DNA of 64,000 nucleotides from Bacteroidales bacterium. GTDB lineage: Bacteria; Bacteroidota; Bacteroidia; Bacteroidales; UBA10428. The first letter of the stretch is position 1. Each line of letters begins with the position of its first letter. The stretch lies in contig DATGXG010000027.1 of NCBI GenBank assembly GCA_035299085.1, positions 1 to 64,000 of the forward strand, written 5' to 3'. Below, piece after piece: positions 8,043-15,427 of this stretch. The position numbers and the translations under genes are program-made. A model generated the notes under the pieces. That model ran no database searches. It saw only the letters and a list, made by a program, of their open reading frames with translations, and was not told the origin of the DNA.

Positions 8043-10985
8043 ATGTATCTGAACTGTCATTCATATTATAGCCTCCGCTACGGAACCATGCCGGTTGAAA
8101 AACTGGTGGCCCTCGCACAGCAAAACGATGTGCGCACTATGGCCATGACCGATATCAACAACAGTATGGGCATGATGGATTTTATTTCGGAATGCCGGAA
8201 AGCGCATATCAAACCGATCGCCGGAATAGAATTCAGGGACGATGATCACAAACTTCTTTATATTGCCATAGCCAAAAACAATAAGGGATTCCGTGAAATC
8301 AACGAATTCCTTACAGCACATAACCTGGGGAAGACTCCCCTGCCCGTTCGTGCACCTTCATTTGACAACGCCTGTGTGATTTATCCTTTCAAAAACCGTA
8401 TTCCGATTAAGCCCGAAGAAAATGAGTTTATAGGTGTAAGGCCGGGTGAAATTAATAAGCTGGTTACTTCACGGTATCGTTACTACGAACAGAAACTTGT
8501 AGCACTCATGCCTGTAACCTTTGCCAGTTCAGAAGAACATGAATTGCATCGCCATCTTCGCGCGATCGGAAATAATACGCTGTTAAGCAAGATTACCGAT
8601 GACGACGTGGCCTCACCCAAAGAACAATTTATACCACCCGATTTCATACCCGTACTGTTTTCTGATTACCCGCAGATAATGAAAAACACTGAAAGACTGT
8701 TGGATGAGTGTTCGGTGGAAATGGATTTTGATACAGTGAAGAATAAACGGATCTTTACTTCGAGCCGTTACGACGACCGGTTGTTGCTTGAAAAACTGGC
8801 CCTCGACGGCATGTCGTATCGCTATGGAAAATCAAATGCAGAAGCCCGGAAACGCATTCAGCACGAACTTGAAGTGATTGATAAAATGGGATTCTCAGCA
8901 TATTTTCTGATCACATGGGATATCATCCGGTATTCAATGAGCCGCGGCTTTTACCATGTCGGCCGTGGCAGTGGCGCCAACAGTATTGTAGCCTATTGCC
9001 TTAAAATAACGGATGTCGATCCTATAGAACTTAACCTGTATTTTGAACGGTTTATTAACCCCAAACGCACTTCCCCGCCCGATTTTGATATCGATTTTTC
9101 ATGGAAAGACAGGGATGAAGTCCAGGATTACATTTTCAAGCGCTATGGGAATAAGCATACGGCCCTGCTCGGAACGGTAACCACATTCCGCGACCGGTCG
9201 ATCTTCAGGGAATTGGGAAAAGTTTACGGGTTGCCTAAGGAAGAGATTGACAGGCTGGTTGATTACCCCGATGCTTCGGTGAACAGGGATGAAATCACTG
9301 AAAAATTATTTTCAACGGGAAACCGGTTGATGGATTTCCCCAATATCCGGAGTATACATGCCGGCGGGATCCTCATATCAGAAGAGCCAATAACCTGTTA
9401 TACTGCTCTTGATCTTCCTCCAAAAGGTTTTCCGACCACCCAGTTTGATATGTATGTCGCTGAAGCCATTGGTTTTGAAAAACTGGATATCCTGAGTCAG
9501 CGAGGTATCGGGCATATCAATGAAAGTGTTGATATTATCCGCCAGAACCGGAGTATCAAGGTGGATGTGCACAGGGTCTCCGATTTTAAGAAGGATAAAA
9601 AGGTAAACCAGCGCCTTTATAACGGTGAGGCTATCGGTTGCTTTTACATCGAAAGTCCCGCCATGCGCGGCTTACTTAAAAAACTTAAATGTGACAATTA
9701 TCTTACCCTGGTTGCAGCCAGTTCAATCATCAGGCCCGGAGTAGCCAAATCGGGTATGATGAAGGAATACATCAAACGTTTTCATGATCCTGATAATATC
9801 AATTACCTGCATCCGGTGATGGAATCTCAGTTAAAAGAAACCTTCGGTGTTATGGTTTACCAGGAAGATGTTATAAAAATATGCCATCATTTTGCGGGAC
9901 TTGACCTGGCTGATGCAGACATTCTGAGAAGGGCAATGGCAGGGAAGTTCAGGTCGAAAGGTGAATTTGACAGGATCCGCCAGCGGTTTTTTGATAATTG
10001 TGCCGAACGGGGCTATCCCGAAACACTTACGGCCGAAGTGTGGCGCCAGGTGGCCTCTTTTGCAGGATATGCGTTTTCAAAGGCCCATTCGGCATCCTAT
10101 GCCGTCGAGAGCTATCAGAGCCTTTACCTGAAGACCTATTATCCCCAGGAATTCATGGTAGCTGTAATCAACAACTTCGGGGGATTTTACCGCACCTGGG
10201 TATATTTCAATGAAGCCAGGCGGTCAGGTGCCTCAATCAACTTGCCCTGTGTGAATAAGAGCATGTATAAGACCTGTATTTACGGCAGCGATATTTTTGT
10301 CGGTTTTATCCATATTGCAAATCTTGAAGCTAAAATTGCCGAAACCATTGTGAGTGAGCGCCTCCGTGAGGGGGAATATACAAGCCTTGAGAATTTTATC
10401 TGCCGTGTTCCGGCAGGTATTGAACAGCTCGTTATTCTTATCAGGCTTGATGCTTTCCGTTTTACAGGCAAAACAAAAAAGGAATTGCTTTGGGAAGCCC
10501 ATATGCTTCTTGGAAAAGCAAGCAGGCAAACGGATATGCCCATGCTTTTTGCTGAAAAATCAAAGACATTTAAACTTCCTGCTCTTGAACAGACTAGGCT
10601 TGAAGATGCCTATGATGAAATCGAATTGCTTGGCTTTCCGGTTTCCTGCACGAGTTTTGATATGCTCGAAACGAGATATCGCAGCAATATTTCTTCATCA
10701 GAACTTATTCAGCATGTGGGTAAAAAGGTAAAATTATTGGGTGATCTTGTAACGATCAAATATGTACATACGGTTAAAGGCGAATGGATGCATTTCGGAT
10801 GCTTTCTGGATATTCACGGCGAATTTTTTGACTCCGTTAACTTTCCCAATTCTCTGAAAAACTACCCGTTTCGTGGATACGGGGTTTACCTGATCCTGGG
10901 AACTGTAACTGAAGAATTCGGATTTCCCAGTATCACTGTTGAAAAAATGGCTAAGCTGCCGTTTAAGAAGGATCCGAGGTATTAG
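8043..10985 (+). CDS. dnaE2: DNA polymerase III alpha subunit, DnaE2-like
   Basis: A C-family polymerase of 980 residues, shorter than replicative DnaE (about 1150). The N-terminal PHP domain starts YLNCHSYYSLRYG, in which the usual HxH metal pair is altered. The palm has VGRGSGANS and the catalytic PDFDIDF near residues 346-352. The thumb/finger motifs (RSIHAGGIL, KFDILSQRG-like) and a helix-hairpin-helix and OB-fold segment follow. Context (S24 regulator, Y-family polymerase, small protein) and length indicate the error-prone form used in translesion synthesis and not the main replicase. The gene is cotranscribed with the 73-residue gene by spacing. Its stop codon runs into a repeat element. 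The name rests on context and length; a phylogeny could move it to another DnaE group. Confidence 0.9.
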   Translation: MYLNCHSYYSLRYGTMPVEKLVALAQQNDVRTMAMTDINNSMGMMDFISECRKAHIKPIAGIEFRDDDHKLLYIAIAKNNKGFREINEFLTAHNLGKTPLPVRAPSFDNACVIYPFKNRIPIKPEENEFIGVRPGEINKLVTSRYRYYEQKLVALMPVTFASSEEHELHRHLRAIGNNTLLSKITDDDVASPKEQFIPPDFIPVLFSDYPQIMKNTERLLDECSVEMDFDTVKNKRIFTSSRYDDRLLLEKLALDGMSYRYGKSNAEARKRIQHELEVIDKMGFSAYFLITWDIIRYSMSRGFYHVGRGSGANSIVAYCLKITDVDPIELNLYFERFINPKRTSPPDFDIDFSWKDRDEVQDYIFKRYGNKHTALLGTVTTFRDRSIFRELGKVYGLPKEEIDRLVDYPDASVNRDEITEKLFSTGNRLMDFPNIRSIHAGGILISEEPITCYTALDLPPKGFPTTQFDMYVAEAIGFEKLDILSQRGIGHINESVDIIRQNRSIKVDVHRVSDFKKDKKVNQRLYNGEAIGCFYIESPAMRGLLKKLKCDNYLTLVAASSIIRPGVAKSGMMKEYIKRFHDPDNINYLHPVMESQLKETFGVMVYQEDVIKICHHFAGLDLADADILRRAMAGKFRSKGEFDRIRQRFFDNCAERGYPETLTAEVWRQVASFAGYAFSKAHSASYAVESYQSLYLKTYYPQEFMVAVINNFGGFYRTWVYFNEARRSGASINLPCVNKSMYKTCIYGSDIFVGFIHIANLEAKIAETIVSERLREGEYTSLENFICRVPAGIEQLVILIRLDAFRFTGKTKKELLWEAHMLLGKASRQTDMPMLFAEKSKTFKLPALEQTRLEDAYDEIELLGFPVSCTSFDMLETRYRSNISSSELIQHVGKKVKLLGDLVTIKYVHTVKGEWMHFGCFLDIHGEFFDSVNFPNSLKNYPFRGYGVYLILGTVTEEFGFPSITVEKMAKLPFKKDPRY

Positions 10986-11126
10986 TTTAGCTGTTTAGCT
11001 GTTTAGGGGTTTAGGGGTTTAGGGGTTTAGGGGTTTAGGGGTAGGAAACTTCTTAACTCGTAAATCGGTGTTCGGTGTTCGGTGTTCATTACTGGGACCT
11101 ATGCGACCTATGGGACCTATGAGACC
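10981..11126 (-). repeat. Composite tandem-repeat element, right copy (inverted)
   Basis: Read on the plus strand this holds units of the GTTTAGCT and GTTTAGGG type (10984-11041), then the reverse complement of the core (11049-11066), three perfect copies of GGTGTTC (11067-11087) and three copies of a 9-mer GGGACCTAT (11094-11120). In reverse complement the order of blocks equals that at 7664-7790. It begins on the dnaE stop codon. Five GGGG runs separated by TTTA lie at 11006-11041. Together with the next entry it fills the 305-bp gap between dnaE and the convergent gene. Confidence 0.92.
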
Positions 11127-11198
11127 GTGGTATCCGGCATCTGCTACGGCAAGCTCAGTATCCGTTATCTCTCTTTACAGCGCCCTTCTTGTGCAGGC

Positions 11199-11264
11199 AG
11201 ATTGCTTCGTCGCGATACTTGCTGCTATAATCATAATCAGGACATGCTCCTCGCAATGACGATC
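11199..11264. repeat. REP-like palindromic remnant
   Basis: The ends read GATTGCTTCGTCGCGA and GCTCCTCGCAATGACGAT. These words resemble a dispersed palindromic element found in many unrelated bacterial genomes (GCAATGACG paired with GATTGCTTCGTC). The middle is not palindromic, so this is probably a decayed copy. The flanking stretches 11127-11198 and 11265-11290 show nothing I can identify. The family assignment is from memory of the words only. Confidence 0.45.
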
Positions 11265-11290
11265 TTTTGCATCCCCATCCAGTCCCCAGC

Positions 11291-12034
11291 CTACTGTTCC
11301 AATGCCTTAAAATTCCACTTTGTAAAATCCTTTGAGGCTTCGATTTTGTTTTCAATGTCATCAGGAAGTGCAGGAAAAAAGTCGATTCCTGTTATCTTTT
11401 CGAGTTCATCAATAGATACTGCGAATGTTTTGGGAGCTCCGGATGCTACATTGCTGCTCATAACAAAACCTATAGCCCTTTCACCGTTCATATCAAGAAC
11501 AGCTTTATAGTACCTTAAAGGAATACTGATTTTATCAGAACCAAATGAACCGAAAGGTGCATCTGTAATTACAGGTCCCGCCACTATATAAAGGGTATAA
11601 CCTTCTTTTGCCCATTCGCGGATCAGTAATTCAGTCTTTCTCCATACATTTTTATTGAACGTAGGCTTCTGAGGCGCAGTATTCGAAGTCAGATATGTCT
11701 CTTCGGCAGCTTTCGGCAGGTTTAACATGTCTTCAACCGGTACCATCTGACCCATAATAAACCCGGCATCTTTATAATTTTTAACCGAAGCTGAACCGGT
11801 AGTTACCATGGCATCCTCCGTGAATTTTTCCTTTACACTGCCGGTTGCTTTTGCCTGTTCAGCGGTCAGCTGATAAGCCACCCATGAAGGAAGTTCGTAG
11901 CCTTCATTGTATGAAAGAGTGAACCGGGTGTGTTTAACCTGCTGCTCCCTTGGCATTGAAGCGGGAAGCTCATACTGCTGGGCAAAAAGACTGATGCCGG
12001 AGAGTGAAACAAGGAAGATGACGGCCTTTTTCAT
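11291..12034 (-). CDS. Exported NUC1-fold (DNA/RNA non-specific endonuclease) protein lacking the DRGH motif
   Basis: A signal peptide (residues 1-19) is followed by a domain that matches DNA/RNA non-specific endonucleases of Bacteroidota along its length: SNTAPQKPTFNKNVWRKTE, LYIVAGPVI, IPLRYYKAVLD, AIGFVMSS, VSIDELEKITGIDFFPALPD. In active members the catalytic sequence is DRGH; here the aligned site reads KDAGFIMGQMVP (residues 88-99), so both the Arg and the catalytic His are missing, while the metal-binding Asn region (FNKNVW) is kept. The protein is thus inferred to be an inactive nuclease-fold protein in the periplasm or outside the cell. The gene has an intact frame and typical codon use, which argues against simple decay. 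Confidence 0.85.
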   Translation of the reverse strand: MKKAVIFLVSLSGISLFAQQYELPASMPREQQVKHTRFTLSYNEGYELPSWVAYQLTAEQAKATGSVKEKFTEDAMVTTGSASVKNYKDAGFIMGQMVPVEDMLNLPKAAEETYLTSNTAPQKPTFNKNVWRKTELLIREWAKEGYTLYIVAGPVITDAPFGSFGSDKISIPLRYYKAVLDMNGERAIGFVMSSNVASGAPKTFAVSIDELEKITGIDFFPALPDDIENKIEASKDFTKWNFKALEQ

Positions 12035-12084
12035 ATGTTTTTTTTCATTTCATACGATAAAAGGAGGGGAATGGTTAGAAAACG

Positions 12085-12171
12085 AATGTGCCAATGTATT
12101 AATGTGCCAATGTGCTAATGTTTCTTGTTGGCACATTGGCAAATTGACACATTGGCAAATTAGCACATTAA
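12085..12171. repeat. Inverted pair of octamer arrays (AATGTGCC / GGCACATT)
   Basis: The left array (12085-12120) has four full 8-bp units of AATGTGCC type. The right array (12130-12169) has five units of GGCACATT/GGCAAATT type, the reverse complement. The axis is about 9 bp wide. The whole can fold as a long imperfect hairpin and ends 2 bp before the stop codon of the 185-residue gene. Confidence 0.93.
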
Positions 12172-12172
12172 T

Positions 12173-12730
12173 TCAGTCCCAATGGAACCAAATCTCAGTC
12201 GACTTGTCGCCCTTTGAAAGGAACTGTTTTATTTCGTAGCGCGGAGAATTGCAATTCGCCAGTTCAAGGGCCTTTCTGGTCCAGCCTGCAATGCGATATT
12301 CTACCGATTCATCAATCCTGTCGAATTTAAGTATCCGCAGGATGGCATTATTTGAATCGGTTATAGTTGCTTCAATTTCACTGGGTTCGTAAAATGTAGT
12401 AAAAATTTTGGAAGCTCTCTGCAAAAGAAACTGTGGTGAAGCAATGAGCAAAAAAACTTTGTAAAATCCTTTAAGGCTGATCTCAGCGCTCCAGCTTCCC
12501 AACTGGTCACCCCCGGTTTTACGGTCGCCACGGTAGCATATTTCTACTATTTTTTCTACAGGAACCGAGTAACCATCAAGATAAGGATACCATGCCGTGG
12601 CATCAATAGTTGAAGTAAAGAGTTTTTTTGAATCGGGAGTCAGCGAACCGATCCAGCGGTCATACAAATCAGGAAACTTAGCTTTTACAAAATCACGGGT
12701 TGTCCTTACTGCAGTGCCTTTAACTTGCAT
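12173..12730 (-). CDS. Unknown 185-residue protein overlapping sucD
   Basis: The start codon lies within the last codons of sucD (11-bp overlap), so translation is probably coupled. The protein is soluble, with no signal peptide. The pattern [17 protein letters not shown], a central [11 protein letters not shown] and a C-terminal sheet-like part with WTRKALE and EIWFHWD recall the haem-NO-binding/V4R-like group of ligand-binding domains (for example DUF2378), but I hold this only weakly. Its job cannot be named. Position after sucD could link it to central metabolism or simply be incidental. Confidence 0.8.
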   Translation of the reverse strand: MQVKGTAVRTTRDFVKAKFPDLYDRWIGSLTPDSKKLFTSTIDATAWYPYLDGYSVPVEKIVEICYRGDRKTGGDQLGSWSAEISLKGFYKVFLLIASPQFLLQRASKIFTTFYEPSEIEATITDSNNAILRILKFDRIDESVEYRIAGWTRKALELANCNSPRYEIKQFLSKGDKSTEIWFHWD

Positions 12731-13607
12731 ATGAGTTGTTTTTAAGTGCTTTCACCATGGTAGCAGCAATTTCCGCAGGAGATTCCACCACATGTATTCC
12801 GCACTCTCGCATGATCTTCATCTTTGCCGCTGCTGTGTCTTCCGCGCCTCCGATGATAGCTCCTGCATGACCCATTCTCCGACCTTTCGGTGCTGTTTGA
12901 CCCGCAATAAAACCTACAACAGGCTTTTTACCATTATCTTTAATCCAGCGCGCTGCATCGGGCTCCATACTTCCCCCGATTTCGCCTATCATTATAATGC
13001 CTTCTGTTTCATGATCTTCCATGAACATCTTCACTGCATCAAGGGTGGTAGTACCAATTATCGGATCTCCACCGATTCCGATGCATGTCGATTGTCCCAT
13101 CCCCGCTTTTGTAACCTGGTCAACTGCTTCATAAGTGAGGGTGCCGGAGCGGGAAACAATCCCGATATGTCCTTTACGGTGAATAAAACCCGGCATAATT
13201 CCTACCTTGGCTTCACCCGGTGTAATAATTCCCGGACAATTAGGACCAATAAGCCTTGTTTTTGAGCCTGACAGATATTGCTTGACTTTTACCATATCAA
13301 GAGTAGGTATGCCCTCGGTGATGCATACAACAACCTTTATACCAGCTTCGGCGGCTTCCATAATGGCATCGGCTGCAAATGCAGCGGGTACAAAGATGAC
13401 AGATGTATCAGCTCCTGTGTTTTTAACTGCATCCGCAACGGTGTTGAATACCGGTCTGTCCAGGTGGGTTTGCCCGCCTTTACCAGGAGTAATCCCACCG
13501 ACAACCTGTGTACCATACTCAATCATCTGCTGTGCATGAAAAGTGCCCTCACCACCGGTAAAGCCCTGCACAATAATCCGCGAATTTTTATTAACCAGGA
13601 TACTCAT
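12720..13607 (-). CDS. sucD: Succinyl-CoA synthetase alpha subunit
   Basis: This subunit of the ADP-forming succinyl-CoA ligase binds CoA and carries the phosphohistidine. The CoA-binding Rossmann start ([19 protein letters not shown]), the [12 protein letters not shown] segment, the [10 protein letters not shown] loop and the active-site histidine in [13 protein letters not shown] are all present. Length (295 residues) is normal. The beta subunit gene sucC is not adjacent within this window, as is common in Bacteroidota where the genes are separated. The enzyme acts in the citric acid cycle in the cytoplasm. Confidence 0.97.
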   Translation of the reverse strand: MSILVNKNSRIIVQGFTGGEGTFHAQQMIEYGTQVVGGITPGKGGQTHLDRPVFNTVADAVKNTGADTSVIFVPAAFAADAIMEAAEAGIKVVVCITEGIPTLDMVKVKQYLSGSKTRLIGPNCPGIITPGEAKVGIMPGFIHRKGHIGIVSRSGTLTYEAVDQVTKAGMGQSTCIGIGGDPIIGTTTLDAVKMFMEDHETEGIIMIGEIGGSMEPDAARWIKDNGKKPVVGFIAGQTAPKGRRMGHAGAIIGGAEDTAAAKMKIMRECGIHVVESPAEIAATMVKALKNNSYAS

Positions 13608-13737
13608 TCTTTCTTTAAATCTTGCGGTTCCAAAAATAATATAAATAAATTATCAATGCGTATTTGAAGATGAATTTTAGATTCGGGGGCTGTAGCCTTG
13701 GGACCGCAGGTTCATCAGCGGTCTAAGACCGATAAAT

Positions 13738-13769
13738 TGAATAAATCAATTTCATTTATTGTATTTTTG
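13738..13769 (+). promoter_or_regulatory. Predicted Bacteroidota-type promoter of mnmE
   Basis: A perfect TAnnTTTG box (TATTTTTG, 13762-13769) is preceded 21 bp upstream by TTG (13738-13740), which fits the -7/-33 layout of the primary sigma factor of Bacteroidota. The -7 box ends only 6 bp before the ATG of mnmE, which would make the transcript leaderless or nearly so. Confidence 0.5.
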
Positions 13770-13775
13770 CCGATT

Positions 13776-15176
13776 ATGTATTCCAAAGAAGATACGATTT
13801 GTGCCATATCAACCCCTCCCGGGAAAGGTGCCATAGCGGTTATACGCTGCAGCGGACCTGATGCACTGGCTGTTTCCGGTCGCATAACCCGGTTACCTGG
13901 CGGTTTGAACATTACCGATCTTCCTGCCAATACAATTCACTACGGAACCATCCATAACGAGAATGAAATCATTGACCAGGTAGTTGTAAGTATTTTCAGG
14001 AAGCCTCATTCGTATTCCGGAGAAGATACTGTTGAAATCAGCTGCCACGGCTCGCCCTTTATCCAGAAGAAAATCCTTGAGTTGCTTGTAAAAGCCGGAG
14101 GCAGGCTGGCCACCGCCGGTGAATTCACTATGCGTGCGTTTCTCAATGGAAAACTTGATCTTACCCAGGTGGAAGCGGTTGCCGACCTGATTGCTTCAGG
14201 TTCGGAAGCTTCACACCGCATTGCCATTAAACAAATGCGTGGCGGTTTTACAAAGGAAATCAAAAAGCTCAGGGATAAATTGCTGGGATTTACATCGCTT
14301 GTTGAACTTGAACTTGATTTCAGCGAGGAAGATGTTGAATTTGCCGACAGAAGCGCTTTAAAAACATTGATTGAAGAAATCATTCTTACGCTGAGTACCC
14401 TAAGTGAATCATTCACGCTTGGAAATGTCATTAAGCATGGCATCCCGGTTGCCATTGCCGGAAAAACAAATGCCGGAAAATCGACACTGCTTAACCTGCT
14501 GTTAAAGGAGGAAAAGGCCATTGTTTCGGATATTGCAGGCACTACACGTGATTCTATAGAAGATGTCATCAGTATCAGGGGATTGCACTTCAGGTTGATT
14601 GACACTGCCGGACTGCGTCACACCGAAGATGTAATTGAAAAGTTGGGCATTGAACGCACATGGCAAAAGATCAGCCAGGCGTATATAATCCTCCAGGTAC
14701 TCGATAACAACAGCAAGGCTGAAGAAATAACCCAGCTTTCAGAGAAACTCGGCAATGATTCTTCAAAGAACAGGATCATTGTATTGAATAAAATCGACAG
14801 ACTGCCGCCTGAAAAATTACAGGAACGGATGACTGAATTCGGAAAGCTGCTTAACGATAATGAAAAAATAATACCGGTCTCTGCATTGAATGGCACCAAT
14901 TTGACCCTGCTTGAAGCTGCATTGATTGAATCGGCCGGTTTTACTGAAAATGAAGAAAATGACGTTATCATTACCAATGTGCGTCATTTTGAGGCACTTG
15001 ACAAAGCTCTTTCTGCCATGAAAAGGGCTGAAGCCGGGTTAACCAGCGGCCTCCCCGGCGACCTCCTCGCCCAGGATATCCGCGAAACCATTCACTATCT
15101 CGGTGAAATCACAGGCGAAATCACCACCGACGAAGTGCTGGGCAATATTTTCAAAAATTTTTGTATCGGGAAATAG
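13776..15176 (+). CDS. mnmE: tRNA modification GTPase MnmE
   Basis: MnmE with MnmG makes the 5-carboxymethylaminomethyl group on wobble uridine 34 of certain tRNAs. The folate-binding N domain starts EDTICAISTPPGKGAIAVIR. The inserted G domain has the P-loop GKTNAGKST (about residue 229), DTAG, and NKID. The obligatory C-terminal motif CIGK ends the protein. The start at 13776 (MYSKEDT) is chosen because the family begins here; an in-frame ATG at 13698 only adds a non-conserved tail. The gene is divergent from sucD. A promoter box sits just upstream. Confidence 0.97.
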   Translation: MYSKEDTICAISTPPGKGAIAVIRCSGPDALAVSGRITRLPGGLNITDLPANTIHYGTIHNENEIIDQVVVSIFRKPHSYSGEDTVEISCHGSPFIQKKILELLVKAGGRLATAGEFTMRAFLNGKLDLTQVEAVADLIASGSEASHRIAIKQMRGGFTKEIKKLRDKLLGFTSLVELELDFSEEDVEFADRSALKTLIEEIILTLSTLSESFTLGNVIKHGIPVAIAGKTNAGKSTLLNLLLKEEKAIVSDIAGTTRDSIEDVISIRGLHFRLIDTAGLRHTEDVIEKLGIERTWQKISQAYIILQVLDNNSKAEEITQLSEKLGNDSSKNRIIVLNKIDRLPPEKLQERMTEFGKLLNDNEKIIPVSALNGTNLTLLEAALIESAGFTENEENDVIITNVRHFEALDKALSAMKRAEAGLTSGLPGDLLAQDIRETIHYLGEITGEITTDEVLGNIFKNFCIGK

Positions 15177-15427
15177 TTACTTGACTTTGCCAAATTTCAG
15201 TATTATCTTTATATACCTATTATTGATTATTTCCAGTCCTTCAATTGATTATAAATCTTGTTTTGAAAGCTAACCAGGCTTTTTTCGTCGCCCTTTAGTC
15301 TAATCTTTTCCGGTTATTTATAATGGATCACAAATGCAATGATTGATCAGTAAGAGAATACCATTCAACCTCAAGTACTTCTGTCAATGATCACTTAATT
15401 AACTAAAAATAACCTAAAGCCTGAATT

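Noticed and set aside
7668..8060. A 130-codon open frame on the minus strand opposite the 73-residue gene
   Set aside because: It is antisense to a better-placed gene, crosses a repeat array and has repetitive sequence from it.
10984..11041. Telomere or replicon end because of TTTAGGGG repeats
   Set aside because: The array is internal, short (five units) and flanked by ordinary sequence on both sides.
7634..11126. Composite inverted repeats as ends of a classical transposon
   Set aside because: No transposase or integrase lies between them, no target duplication is seen, and the inside genes are normal housekeeping-type polymerases. A non-autonomous or different mechanism remains open.
15177..15427. 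RNA gene or riboswitch in the 251-bp gap before the leucine-rich repeat gene
   Set aside because: No cloverleaf, conserved riboswitch core or strong hairpin could be made out by eye; it appears to be plain AT-rich sequence.
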